Part shown: positions 20,622-31,287 of the stretch, one piece after another
Layout: the number at the start of each line of letters is the position of its first letter
How positions within the stretch are numbered: the stretch's first letter is position 1
Source: Trichomonas vaginalis G3
Lineage: Eukaryota; Parabasalia; Trichomonadida; Trichomonadidae
Direction: 5' to 3'
NCBI RefSeq assembly: GCF_026262505.1
Contig: NC_067205.1
Location: 7,688,001 to 7,752,000 of the forward strand
DNA length: 64,000 nt
Program-made: the position numbers and the translations under genes
Notes under the pieces: model-generated
The model's input: the letters and a program-made list of their open reading frames with translations, nothing else
Databases searched by the model: none
What the model was told of the DNA's origin: nothing

Positions 20622-21425
20622 TTACTGGTACTTGAAGCAAGAAAAGAACCTGGAGTTGAGAACGTCCTCAATTGTCCATCTTTCTCTTGGATCTACTTTC
20701 AAACAGTTGATTAACAGCTCCTGGCAGTCGCAGTCCAAGAACTTGAACTTGTCTCTTTCTGTGTTCAGCTTGTACATACAGGCTTCCTCTCTTAATTGGC
20801 AATCTTCCTCGGAACCATCGTATTGAGGGAAATCGTCTGAAACTGTGAAAGGAGGGGCCATTACCTTAGCAATGTAGATCATGACACCAAAAGAGAACAA
20901 ATCTGCTTGAGGAGTTACAATTGCACCCTTTACAACTTCAGGAGCCTTGTAAAGCTCTGTGAAGACATCGCCTTCCTCGACCACGCAGTTATTGAGGAAC
21001 TTTGCCGATCCAAAATCGCAAATGTATGCTCTTGGAACAAAAGAATCGACCAAAATGTTTTGGAGCTTGAGATCTCCCCAGTATAAGTTGTGGTCCTTTA
21101 ACTGCTTAAGGGCTAATGCGGTTTGATAGAGTAAGATATCTAAGTCTTCATAATGTAAACCAAAATAACTTGGATTTTCGATAAAATCAACGAGTGTACC
21201 AGCTGCTCTTTTCATTACCAAGCATGGATCTCCATCGTTATATAAGATTCCATAACATGGAATGAAAAACTCACTATTGACTAAATTATAAATGTATTGA
21301 GACATTTCTAATGTGTATTTTTTATTTTCAGGAACTTTCTTGGCGCAATATCCTTGGCATCCCATATATACGGCGTCATAAACTTCGCCTTCATGACCAC
21401 AATCGAGCAAATCGCCTAAAAACAT
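20622..21425 (-). CDS. Atypical protein kinase
   Basis: A 267-aa kinase domain with little else. Seen are a degenerate glycine loop (CGHEGEVYDAV, residues 9-19), the lysine motif YCAKK (residues 26-30), a catalytic loop YWGDLKLQN with Asp118 and Asn123, DFG at 137-139, and APE at 161-163. The usual HRD is replaced by WGD, so the arginine that senses activation-loop phosphorylation is missing; such RD-minus kinases are often constitutively active. Catalytic Asp, Asn, Lys and DFG are present, so activity is plausible. It is a member of the large T. vaginalis kinome and no clear subfamily is recognised. Confidence 0.8.
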   Translation of the reverse strand: MFLGDLLDCGHEGEVYDAVYMGCQGYCAKKVPENKKYTLEMSQYIYNLVNSEFFIPCYGILYNDGDPCLVMKRAAGTLVDFIENPSYFGLHYEDLDILLYQTALALKQLKDHNLYWGDLKLQNILVDSFVPRAYICDFGSAKFLNNCVVEEGDVFTELYKAPEVVKGAIVTPQADLFSFGVMIYIAKVMAPPFTVSDDFPQYDGSEEDCQLREEACMYKLNTERDKFKFLDCDCQELLINCLKVDPRERWTIEDVLNSRFFSCFKYQ

Positions 21426-21688
21426 TTTGATTGGAAATTTTCCTCTGGAAAAATTTGAGAAAGTCTAAAGCAAAATTTTCTTTACAAAATTGCAATATGA
21501 TAGGATATAATATTACCAGTAATTTTTAAAAGTTTGACTCAGAATCAAAAAAATTACCAGAATTTTTGTTGGAAAAAGTTTGCCAAGTGAAGTAAAAAAA
21601 AATGTCGCATTTGACTACATCTATTGAGCATTAATCCTGGACGGAAGAAAATATGTATATTTGTTGTATGTGTAATACAAAGCTCTGT

Positions 21689-22630
21689 TTATTTTTGTTT
21701 TAAAATAACAAAAATATAAAAATGAATTGATCTAAGGCATCTAATATCTTTAAAAGGTGAACGATGCTTTAAACCTCTAAGGGTATAACAAAAGGCAGTA
21801 GAGAGATGCTTTATTTCGTTATTTGTTTCAACAGCTAAAGTATTTTCAATGGAAATTACTCCACAAGTGCTGCCTTCATTTCTCAGGAAACAATTATTAA
21901 CTTGTGTTCGTCCAAAATCTTCGACATAAAAAGTATAAAATCCTGAGTTATCAATAATGTTGCAAGCATCAATAATTAATGGAAAACATCTGTAATTACT
22001 AAAAATACGGTCTTTTACAGAGTTATTAATGATATTACAGTGAATTATAGAAACAATTGGGAAAAATTGGTTCCTAATGCAATTATTGTCTGTAGATGTA
22101 TTATTTATTATTGAATTATAAGCGGACATTGATTCTGTTTCGCCTTCTTGCAGTTGATATCCGCAAATTTCAACAGTTCTAAAATATGAAATATTTGTTT
22201 TAGTTAAGTTTTGGTTTCCATATAATAGGAGCGTGGGAGCAGCACCAAAGGAGTTTTCAAATGATCTTGACAACGAACTTTGTATAACGAAATTTTTGAA
22301 AGATCCTTGTGATGACCGGCTATAGCAATATTGCCCATTGCTTACTGTCGAACAATTAAAAGAACAAATTCTGTTGTGAACTGTTTCTCCATCTGCAGTA
22401 TACACTCCACCTCCATCATCAGATGGATGTGACACATTAACAAATGTAGTGTCTTCAATAAGAAATTTAGAATTACTTGATGAATAAACTGCGCGATTTT
22501 TAAGATCTTGAAAGAAGCAATTTTCGACACAATAGCTTCTTCCAACTGAATAAGAACCATTTGTTACTTGTTGGTATACACCATCAAAATAATCATTGAA
22601 ATTTTGATGGAAGATGGAATGAAACCGTGC
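21689..22630 (-). pseudogene. Pmp-like right-handed beta-helix surface protein, truncated
   Basis: An open frame of 313 codons with no usable ATG: it begins after an in-frame stop at 22631 and the first in-frame candidate start is a GTG well inside. The sequence has the short repeats of trichomonad polymorphic membrane protein (Pmp)-like proteins: GGGVYTADG, many Asn/Cys turns such as CNIINNSV and CNIIDNSGFYTF, and a pattern of parallel beta-helix rungs. Full members are large type I surface proteins with a signal peptide and a transmembrane segment followed by a short tail. Here both ends are missing, so this is a host gene fragment. Confidence 0.65.
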
Positions 22631-22633
22631 TCA

Positions 22634-23766
22634 AACGGACCTTTTTTTTGAGAAAAGAAAATTTTTTTTCAGAATTTTGATCGATCTTATAATTATGATC
22701 ATATCGAGTAATTTTAGTAAATTTATATATTGTTCCGAAAAATTCCATTCAAGACATAGCAATTTTGAAAACAGAATTACCATAAAGATCTGAAAGATCA
22801 TTGTTCTCAAAATTGAGGATATATTCAATTATTTGAAATAATAAATGTATCATAAATAGTTCAAGCTATTTAGTAATTATAGGCATACCCATTGTGCAGT
22901 ATTTCAGTTAATACTCAATTTTATCCATAGCTATGCATTGTATAAGGGCAGATATCATTCACAAATAGAATGTGTGATTAAGATGAGTAAGAAAGAACTT
23001 TGGAGGACAATATAATGGAAGAAAAGAATACATATCTAAATATGGACCATTTTTATAAATTTCCATCCTTTATTGTAATAATTATTAAGATTTTTTTTCG
23101 AGGAATGACAAAAAAGCAAATCTATGTTGTAAACAGAAATTCATCAAAAGTGACACCTCAGAAAAGCTAAAATATTGAATTTTTGGAACTTTTGATAGAG
23201 CACGTTTTTAAATATTAATTAAAGTAAATGTATATTTTGTAAAGATTCTTTTTAATAAAAATAAAATTTTGAAGAAGAACACAAAATCTTCTGAAAAATA
23301 ATATCACATAAACTCATATTATTTTCTAATATATAACTATTTTATATAAAAATCAAATTCAATGATCTTAAAAGCGAAGGATAAACCTCAAAATTTACGA
23401 ATATAATGAGTGGGAATATAATGCTTATCTATCATAAAACCATATGAAATATCAATTTTTGCTTTACGCCTAATTTTTGACGACAATTAGCAAAAAATGT
23501 TAAATGTTAACACTCAGTCCATTTGAATATGAAAAATAAAAGTGACTTTGATTAAATGTTTTTATTTATCATGCAATTCTTCTTGCGACCAAAGATTTGA
23601 ATAAAAGTTCAAAAAATAAGATAGCTTAAAAAATAATATACGGTAGTGTTTACTAATAGATGAATAGTATATAAATTCTATTAAAATGGATTTGATCCAA
23701 AAAAATATAAAACCAAAAATAATTGTTATAATTTAAATGAAGAAGTAATTTAAAACGATTTTATTT
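22634..23766. other. Host intergenic region, no gene seen
   Basis: About 1.1 kb of AT-rich sequence in front of the ZNFX1-like gene. Several homopolymer runs are present but no recognised gene, repeat or Inr close to the ATG at 23767. Confidence 0.55.
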
Positions 23767-26700
23767 ATGATCAAATTTTATATATTTTTTTGGATCAAAT
23801 ATGACGATAAAGAAATTCCTGGAAAACTCTATGAAAACAGAGAAGAACTTGGCAAATATGTCGCATTTATAGAACAATCATCAGGTAAATACGAAATTAT
23901 CAAGAAATTAACAGAAATATTCTCTAAAGAATGTGTTTTAAACGATCCAGCGCTTGACCACAAAGAGAAATACACCAATATATTCTTTAAATACGGAAAA
24001 TTTATCATGGAAAGTTTTCTGAAACAAATAATTCAAAAATTTTTCTTTCACGGAGATTTAACAAATTTTATTTCATTTCTTCGTTGCATATCTATCGATG
24101 TGCTTCCACAAGCTAAAATCATTCTTAAAATTACAGATAAGTGCCTCAAAATTTTATCAAATGGTAAGAATTCTAAAGAATACATAGATTTGGTTGAGAC
24201 ACTTAAAAAAGATCTTAATCAGTTCATAAACACTCAAGAATCAATGAAGAAATCTCTCAGAGATTTCGAAATTTTACCTACAGAAGAAGATCTTAAAAAC
24301 GAGAACCCAAACATCACAAATATTGCTAGTGAAGGATTTACATCTATCGAGAAGTTCGGAGATTGCTTCATTGGTCTTGAGAAACTCAACTTCAGTTTAT
24401 CCATCAAAAGATCACTGAAAAAACTCTCAGAAGGAAAATTAGATTTCCGTGACATTTTTATTTACCACAATGTCCGAACTGTGTCATTTAAACCTGAAAT
24501 TAAGACCTCTATACAAAACCACGAACTCTTCCTCCATTTTGAAGTGTTTTGCTGCAGCAACTGGAACTCAGTTCCAATCAACCTCCACCACACGAAGAGG
24601 CTGACGAACCAAAGTTTGCTGTTTCTGTCGTTGGACAAGAATTTCAACAAAATTGACGCAATCTGCTATTCACAAATGCCGAGCAAGATACACAAGAACT
24701 CTACTGATGAGTTTATTTATATGTTCAAGCATTCTGTTGTTCCTGTTTCTCTTTTAAAAGGAGAAATTCTCCCTGGAAAAAACTATTTCATGGTTGAATC
24801 AATTAATTCATGGATTCCATCAGAAATTAGAATGAAATCAATCAAGAACATGCATGAAAAATGTTATGGAGATGTATTGAAAGCAATCGCCACAAACAAT
24901 ATCAAGAATATCAATATGTGGCGAGATATAGAATATTTCAGATTTAATCCTCTAAATATTCTCAAAAAAGAATATCGTGAAAAAAGCGGTTTCTCAGAAA
25001 ACGATGAAATCTACACTCAAAATTTCAATGCCTTTGAAATTTGTAAGAATTTAGACATCAAAGGATTAACATCAGACCAAATCATTGACAGATATTTTAC
25101 TGTTGATCATGAACAGATCAAGCCACTCATTAATTTCTTCAGCAGCAAATTGACTTTTGTAAGTGGATGTGCAGGATCAGGAAAGACTTATCTTGCAGTG
25201 AAGAGTGTTTTCCTTTATGTCTTATCTCACAGAGATTCTCCAATTTTGATTGTCACTCAGAAGAAACACGCAGCGGATGAAATTTCCAAGAGTTTATTAA
25301 AAATCATTCCAAAAGAAAAAATCTTGAGACATGCTGCAATCAGCAATAAAATTGATGATGATATCCAATCTATTTCATTCAAAAATGAATTACTCTCTGA
25401 ATCAAGTTACAATTCTGCTTACAAATCATTGAAAGCATCACTTAACAACGCTTTAGAATCAATCCAAGAGTTCAACAATATCATTCCTAAAGTGTATGAT
25501 CTCGCTCTACTTCTAAAGCAGACAATTATTAATGAAAACAATGATTATGATTTGATTTGTCAGAAATTCCTTGTAATCAAAAAGTTCATTGATTTTTCAA
25601 GATACAGAACTTTCTTCACAGGAAACACTTCATTTAGATTCGAAGATAGAATAACAGATGAAGAGTATGTGAGATTCTGGTTTGATGAGAATTTTTATAA
25701 GCTCAAAATGGAAGAACTCACAAACAAAGGTTACAAAATCAAATTTGATACAAATGATGAGGAATTCAATTATTTTCCAAGGGAAGGAGAAGTTTATCCT
25801 GACTCTCTAATAACAAAAGAACATCCGGAATCAAATTGCAGAGATAAGATTCAATACACTGATACAGACATCCACGAATTGCGCGACAATGATAGTTCCG
25901 ATGATGAAGATGAAAACATCGAAATTCACTTGGAAGAAAACAATGAAGAACTTTCAATTGACGAAACATTTGATGGTGAAATCAAAACAAATTTGAATTC
26001 TGACGAAAGAATGGTACACCTCAACCTGTTCTTGAAAGGAATCTTCTATAACAAGAACTTAAAACCGTTTGAACAAATGTACTTGTTTGTTAGATATGCA
26101 TTGTTAAACTTGATCGATTGGAGAAATGATTACAAAGTGACAATCGATACAAGATCAAAAGAAATTGAGCAGAAATTGATTGATATCCTATCAGACATCT
26201 ATAAGAAACACAAAGTTATCATAATGACAGCATCATACGCTTCCAGATACAAAGAAGCGCTTGAGAAATCCGACATTTCTCACATGATAATCGAAGAAGC
26301 AGGCGAATTGACTGAGGCAGCAACAATATCAATCATTCCAAGAAAAGTAACAAATTTAATGATGATTGGTGATTACAAACAGCTGAGACCTGCAGTTGAA
26401 TTTGAGCTTGAACAGAAGCAGTGCAAAGCCTATTCTTTTGATGTTTCAACATTCGAGAGATTAGTTCTGAAAGCACAAGAGATTAATTCACCTGATTTAT
26501 TCTTTTTGAACATCCAGAGAAGAATGCACCAAGAAATATCATTGCCAATAAAAGAAATCCTATGCAATGAGATGAACAATGACTTAGAAAACAGCTCATT
26601 GGATGGATATAAAATAGAAAACAGGATTTCTTTCTTTTGCCATGATTTCAATGATAAAAGTGCTCGAGAAACAAGATCCAAAACAAATGACGGTGAAGCG

Positions 26701-28806
26701 ATTTTGGCTGTTTACTGCGCATTCTTTTTCTTGTACAGAGGATTCAATGGAGATCAAATCACCATCTTGACATACTACAAAGGCCAAGAAGATTTGATCA
26801 AACAGAAAATCAAACAAGTTTGGGAAACCAAAAAGAACAATCAGGAATTTTCTGTTTTCGATCCTTTCTTGAGATACGAAGATGGAGAAGAAATCAACAC
26901 ACCAAACATTGTTGTGAAATGTGTGGATAATTTCCAAGGAGAAGAAAACGAAGTCATAATTCTTTCTCTTACGAAATCTTCATCCAACTCTTTCATTGAG
27001 AACAAATCGAGAATTTATGTTTCTCTCTCAAGAGCAAGAAGTTATTTGGTCGTTTTAGGAAACAATGATTTGTTTGATGAAACTAAAACGAAACAGAAAA
27101 CATGGCCAGAAATTTACAAATTCCTCAACGCGAAATACAATGATTTTGGAAAAGGAATTGCTGTAAAATACTTGTTGGATTCGAATGAAACTCTTTTGTT
27201 ATCGAAATTCGACGATTTGTGGAAATACAAATTTGATATCGAAAGCAAAGACTATAAATGCAAAGAGAAACTATCTTGCGGTCACGATTGTCCACTTAAA
27301 GTAGGACACTCCATTTTAGCACACAACAAAATCATTTGTTGCGAAACATGTTTGCATCAATGCGAATTTTGTGGCGCTAGATGCAAAGAGAAATGTCACG
27401 GCTGTCAGCATATTTGCCACAATATGTTGGAATATGATCAACTACCATGCGGACATGTGAACTCATTTGAGTGCAACATGATTCATTACCACAAAGAACT
27501 GTTGTATTGCAAATTACCATGTGGAATCAACTGCGCAAAACACAACAAACCATGCAGATTGCCATGTGGACATAATCATCATCAAAATAATGATGATAGT
27601 AATACATTTATTCCATGCCACTTTTGTGATACTATTGATACAAAAACTTGTGAATTTTGCAATAATGAAGTTCGTGCAATATGTGGTGAAGATTTCAGAT
27701 GCATGTCAAGATGTCCAATCATTTTAGAATGCGGGCACCAGTGCTCAGGAAAATGCTACGAATGTCGAATGCACGGACATCCACCATGCAATGAAAAATG
27801 CGGATTTGAATATCCTTGCGGTCACAAGTGCATGCTGCTCTGTGTTGACAGGAAAGATCATGACCACGAAAAATGCCCAGTATGTGAAAATGAAAAGGAA
27901 AATGCCATGAAATTCAAAGAAATTGAACCTCCAAATAAAACTCAAAACAACACAAATAAGCTGGTTTTCAGCAATGCAGAAGAAGAGTTCCCTTCATTGG
28001 ACAAAATAGATCAATATCTAAAGAAAAAGAAATCACAAAAGAATGTAACAATTCCAGTCAAAACAGAACAAAAAGATGAAGTCAAAAATGATCAGAAAAG
28101 TGACCCAAAGAATCAATTCATGCCATACATTCCGAATAATGATATTACTAAAACAGAAACTCATATTGACAAAGAAGTTTCTGACAAATCGCAAAAAATG
28201 AATCCAATTCCAGTAGAACAATTTGTTTCGATTGAACAACCAAAGAAGGAAGAAACACCAAAAGAAATTCCACCAAACACGAATGAGGAAATTCCAATGA
28301 ATTTCGTTAATTTTTCTGAGTTGAAAGAATGTCCAAACAAATGTCCGAAATGTGCAGCAAAATGCATTTGCCCTGAAGGAGAAATTTGCGTTTTTAATTG
28401 CGAACACAACAGGACTAGAGCAAAACCACAAGAACTCCATAAAAATGAGTTTTATTTCTGTTTCAAGACATGCAATCATTTCTTCAAATTGAAGAAGATC
28501 GAAAAGGATCTTGAGGCCCACATGAAGAGGGTGACAAACAAAGATTGGAAAGAAGGCGAAAAGGTTCATCATTTCGAAGAATTCAAGTGTCCAAACAAAA
28601 AGTGCTCGGATGGGAAAATTTCGGAAAATTCTATAGTTTTCCAGGGTTACAACGAGCTTCTCAAGAAATATTCTGATTTTAAAGAGAAATTAGAAGGAAA
28701 AAAGCAAACTGACTCTTCAGTTCCTCCTTATATATGCCCAGGATGCCACCAATTTCGTGCTGCCAAGAGATGCATCAAATGCAGGAAGAGCTATGAATTT
28801 GATTGA
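23767..28806 (+). CDS. ZNFX1-like SF1 helicase with NF-X1-type zinc fingers
   Basis: A 1679-aa protein. The N-terminal 440 residues are helical. An SF1/UPF1-type helicase follows, split by a long acidic insertion (about residues 690-740): Walker A GCAGSGKTYL near 467, DEAG-box variant IIEEAGE near 841, GDYKQLRP near 863, NIQRRMH near 917, VDNFQGEE near 1057 and the VSLSRAR motif VI near 1081. Residues about 1160-1375 hold a dense Cys/His array of NF-X1 type (CGHDCPLKVGH, CGHKCMLLC); a further Cys-rich module lies at about 1520-1550 and 1650-1675. In animals and fungi ZNFX1-type helicases act in small-RNA silencing and antiviral RNA sensing. A comparable role here is inference. The gene is complete and long. 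Confidence 0.85.
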   Translation: MIKFYIFFWIKYDDKEIPGKLYENREELGKYVAFIEQSSGKYEIIKKLTEIFSKECVLNDPALDHKEKYTNIFFKYGKFIMESFLKQIIQKFFFHGDLTNFISFLRCISIDVLPQAKIILKITDKCLKILSNGKNSKEYIDLVETLKKDLNQFINTQESMKKSLRDFEILPTEEDLKNENPNITNIASEGFTSIEKFGDCFIGLEKLNFSLSIKRSLKKLSEGKLDFRDIFIYHNVRTVSFKPEIKTSIQNHELFLHFEVFCCSNWNSVPINLHHTKRLTNQSLLFLSLDKNFNKIDAICYSQMPSKIHKNSTDEFIYMFKHSVVPVSLLKGEILPGKNYFMVESINSWIPSEIRMKSIKNMHEKCYGDVLKAIATNNIKNINMWRDIEYFRFNPLNILKKEYREKSGFSENDEIYTQNFNAFEICKNLDIKGLTSDQIIDRYFTVDHEQIKPLINFFSSKLTFVSGCAGSGKTYLAVKSVFLYVLSHRDSPILIVTQKKHAADEISKSLLKIIPKEKILRHAAISNKIDDDIQSISFKNELLSESSYNSAYKSLKASLNNALESIQEFNNIIPKVYDLALLLKQTIINENNDYDLICQKFLVIKKFIDFSRYRTFFTGNTSFRFEDRITDEEYVRFWFDENFYKLKMEELTNKGYKIKFDTNDEEFNYFPREGEVYPDSLITKEHPESNCRDKIQYTDTDIHELRDNDSSDDEDENIEIHLEENNEELSIDETFDGEIKTNLNSDERMVHLNLFLKGIFYNKNLKPFEQMYLFVRYALLNLIDWRNDYKVTIDTRSKEIEQKLIDILSDIYKKHKVIIMTASYASRYKEALEKSDISHMIIEEAGELTEAATISIIPRKVTNLMMIGDYKQLRPAVEFELEQKQCKAYSFDVSTFERLVLKAQEINSPDLFFLNIQRRMHQEISLPIKEILCNEMNNDLENSSLDGYKIENRISFFCHDFNDKSARETRSKTNDGEAILAVYCAFFFLYRGFNGDQITILTYYKGQEDLIKQKIKQVWETKKNNQEFSVFDPFLRYEDGEEINTPNIVVKCVDNFQGEENEVIILSLTKSSSNSFIENKSRIYVSLSRARSYLVVLGNNDLFDETKTKQKTWPEIYKFLNAKYNDFGKGIAVKYLLDSNETLLLSKFDDLWKYKFDIESKDYKCKEKLSCGHDCPLKVGHSILAHNKIICCETCLHQCEFCGARCKEKCHGCQHICHNMLEYDQLPCGHVNSFECNMIHYHKELLYCKLPCGINCAKHNKPCRLPCGHNHHQNNDDSNTFIPCHFCDTIDTKTCEFCNNEVRAICGEDFRCMSRCPIILECGHQCSGKCYECRMHGHPPCNEKCGFEYPCGHKCMLLCVDRKDHDHEKCPVCENEKENAMKFKEIEPPNKTQNNTNKLVFSNAEEEFPSLDKIDQYLKKKKSQKNVTIPVKTEQKDEVKNDQKSDPKNQFMPYIPNNDITKTETHIDKEVSDKSQKMNPIPVEQFVSIEQPKKEETPKEIPPNTNEEIPMNFVNFSELKECPNKCPKCAAKCICPEGEICVFNCEHNRTRAKPQELHKNEFYFCFKTCNHFFKLKKIEKDLEAHMKRVTNKDWKEGEKVHHFEEFKCPNKKCSDGKISENSIVFQGYNELLKKYSDFKEKLEGKKQTDSSVPPYICPGCHQFRAAKRCIKCRKSYEFD

Positions 28807-29098
28807 ATTTTTTTCTATTTTTTAAAGAAATATTTCTTATATAAATATTTATATCAACTGATGCAATATTTTGGTAAAATTTCATAGAAAAAGTATTATA
28901 CGGTCTTGATGATTGAAAATTAATAATAGATCTAAATCATTGTAATTTTCATCTGATGAGCTGAGTATGTATGTATTTCCTTTTATAGTAATTAATTCTT
29001 AGCTCATTATTCCGAACAAATGACGGAAGCTCTATAAATATGAATAAAATCAATATTTATGGGGGTTACACCAGTGTTGACCCTTTTATATATAAAAA

Positions 29099-29716
29099 AT
29101 GAATTTTAGTCCTGATGAAGAACTAAAATCCTTGATGGATCATATAAAGTCTTATGAACAACAACTGTATGAATATTATAAAGCAGATATTATATTTTGG
29201 CAACGAAAAATCAGTGAATTACAAATTTCAAAATCAAAATTAACAGAAAAACTCAAAACTGAGAGAACAAATATGACGAAGTTGAGTTCAAAAAAAGAAA
29301 AAATGCAAAAAGAACTTGCTGAACTGCAAAACGACTTCAGAATTTTAAATCAACATAATCAACAATTAACAAAAAAGCTTGAATCACTTAATAACGCAAA
29401 AATAAAGATGAAAGAAATTGTCACCAATACTCCAATTAAAACAAAAGTCAACAAATCTGATGATTTTATTATCACTGACTCATTACTTGAAGGTGAAACT
29501 GAAGTATCATTCACATTTACATTAGAAGATGATTTCATAGAAACTGCTAAAACTACAGTCTCTTATAACAACTTTACCAAAATTATGAAAGAATTTCAAC
29601 AATTCAAGCAGAAAAAACAATCAAAAGAGCTTACGCTTGAACGAACAGAAAATTTATTTTTACCCGAATACCCAGAATTGTTTAAACAATTCAAAGATCT
29701 TATTACACTTTTGTAA
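29099..29716 (+). CDS. Coiled-coil protein with small C-terminal domain
   Basis: A 205-aa protein. Residues about 5-105 form a nearly continuous coiled coil rich in Lys, Glu and Gln. After a short linker comes a compact domain with beta-prone VSFTFTLEDDFIET and two helices. The shape, a coiled coil followed by a small alpha/beta domain at about 200 residues, is that of kinetochore Spc24/Spc25-type proteins, but no diagnostic residue proves this and other cytoskeletal roles are equally possible. It has no signal or membrane segment. The ATG follows a T/A-rich leader without a clear Inr. Confidence 0.6.
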   Translation: MNFSPDEELKSLMDHIKSYEQQLYEYYKADIIFWQRKISELQISKSKLTEKLKTERTNMTKLSSKKEKMQKELAELQNDFRILNQHNQQLTKKLESLNNAKIKMKEIVTNTPIKTKVNKSDDFIITDSLLEGETEVSFTFTLEDDFIETAKTTVSYNNFTKIMKEFQQFKQKKQSKELTLERTENLFLPEYPELFKQFKDLITLL

Positions 29717-29802
29717 TTGCATATGTATTCTATCTATATTTGTTTTGTGTATGATTATATCTTATAAACATGTTAGTATGCTATATAAAAAAAATTAATT
29801 TA

Positions 29803-31080
29803 AATACCCAGATTTTCCTTACTTTTACCACTCCCCATGTAATTTCTGGGGAAAACGATAATTCATTTTTTTTATGGATGAATAGATCGTTTTCCTAGAA
29901 AGGACCTCATATCTCTGGCTAAAAAGAGTATCAGATCCTAAATAGATTATTGATCTAGTGTACAAATCCAATAAAAAGCCTATTTTTTTGGCTTTTTTGG
30001 TGCTCATTTTTTCGAAGATCTACATGAATATGGGGAAACCATCGGATTTTTTTGGTTAACCCACATCTTCATGTAGTCTGGACTATCTTTCCTCGAAGGA
30101 CCTCTTTACGGGTGTAAAAACTCATAAAGTTCTCAAAAGATTCATTCTCGATCTCCATGCTGAAAGAATTTACAATAAAAAAGAGATCTACGCATCAAAC
30201 TACAGCCATAAATGAACTGAACCCCTAAAGCTCAGCTCTTAGTTTATCAAAAACGTCGAAATCCTTCTCATTGCAATCAAATTTTCTCAATAACTCATAA
30301 GAAAAATCGAATTTTGATTAAGCCGATGTTATAGGTATCACAAATACTACAAACTTGAGCAATATCGAAATTGCCAGCAAAAGTTTGAAATTGCATTGCT
30401 CATATTTGTTTTGTAAACTAAAAATCTGCTTATATTATTCATTAATTTTTTATATATTATTCATATACTTTAATAAAAACAATACTATTTCACCTTAAAA
30501 ATGAATTTCATAAGTCAATATTATTTTTTTGAAAATGTATCAATTTTCGATTAAAACAACATGAGAATAAAATTTACGCAAAATTATTTTAAAAAACGGT
30601 TTTAAAAATTTACAATTGATGAAGAATAAGATTGCAAGAAGTTTTGAAGTTTAATTTTAAGAAAAAAAATTCGGATATTATTCATGGATCTAAGTAATCT
30701 GATATTTGAGTATCGGCACTATGCATAAAACATATATTTATAGTTTTTTTGGAGTTTTATGATTTTAAATATATTCAAATTTGGCAATCCAATAGATTTT
30801 TAAAAAATAGGTAAATAAAAATAGATTACATATGCAGCAGATTTAGAACATGAAACAAATCTTATAGTGACCCAAAAAAAAATTCATGATCCAAAAAAGA
30901 AAAAAATGGGTAAATGGGAATCAAACCTTGGCATAATGAATCATTATGTCGGATGTTTACACTACACTACACCAGCAGTTCGAAAAATACCCTTGGTGGG
31001 TCTATTTAATAGCTACTCCCAACGATAGGCGGTGTCCCCAGCTTTAGAGAGGTGGTAAAAGTAAGGCAAATCTGGGTATT
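29803..31080. mobile_element. TIR element 2 (1278 bp, TA duplication)
   Basis: Inverted repeats of 29 bp starting AATACCCAGATTT lie at 29803-29831 and 31052-31080 with one mismatch, and TA flanks both ends (29801-29802, 31081-31082). The length is close to that of T. vaginalis mariner copies, but no transposase was recognised. The interior has an imperfect hairpin around 30023-30078 (CTACATGAA against TTCATGTAG) and a tRNA-like segment near the right end. It is probably non-autonomous or heavily decayed. Confidence 0.8.
30910..30975 (-). other. tRNA-like segment inside TIR element 2
   Basis: On the minus strand an A-box-like TGGTGTAGTGTAGTG (30960-30974) is followed about 33 nt later by a B-box-like GGTTTGATTCC (30917-30927). 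Between them a palindrome, CATAATGA/TCATTATG, sits where an anticodon arm would be. It does not fold into a standard cloverleaf, so it is a relic or a pol III-type promoter. Confidence 0.35.
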
Positions 31081-31287
31081 TAGATTGATACACCGATATC
31101 AATAGAATAATCTCATTAATATTTGTAACATATTGCGGAAATATTGGAAATTTGTGAATCAATAACAAAAATTTAAAAAATTAGAATGATTTTAACTAGA
31201 AATATTCAGATTGGTTATTATGATAAAATTTTAGAAATATTATCTAAAGTAAAAAATACTAGATTGATAAATATTATGATAAAATTT

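Noticed and set aside
22605-23220. A TIR pair around CGTGCTC near 22627 and GAGCACG near 23200
   Set aside because: Only seven bases match and there is no target duplication.
29825-30007. 60-aa frame in TIR element 2 as a transposase fragment
   Set aside because: No catalytic triad, helix-turn-helix or known transposase segment was found; it is too short to support a call.
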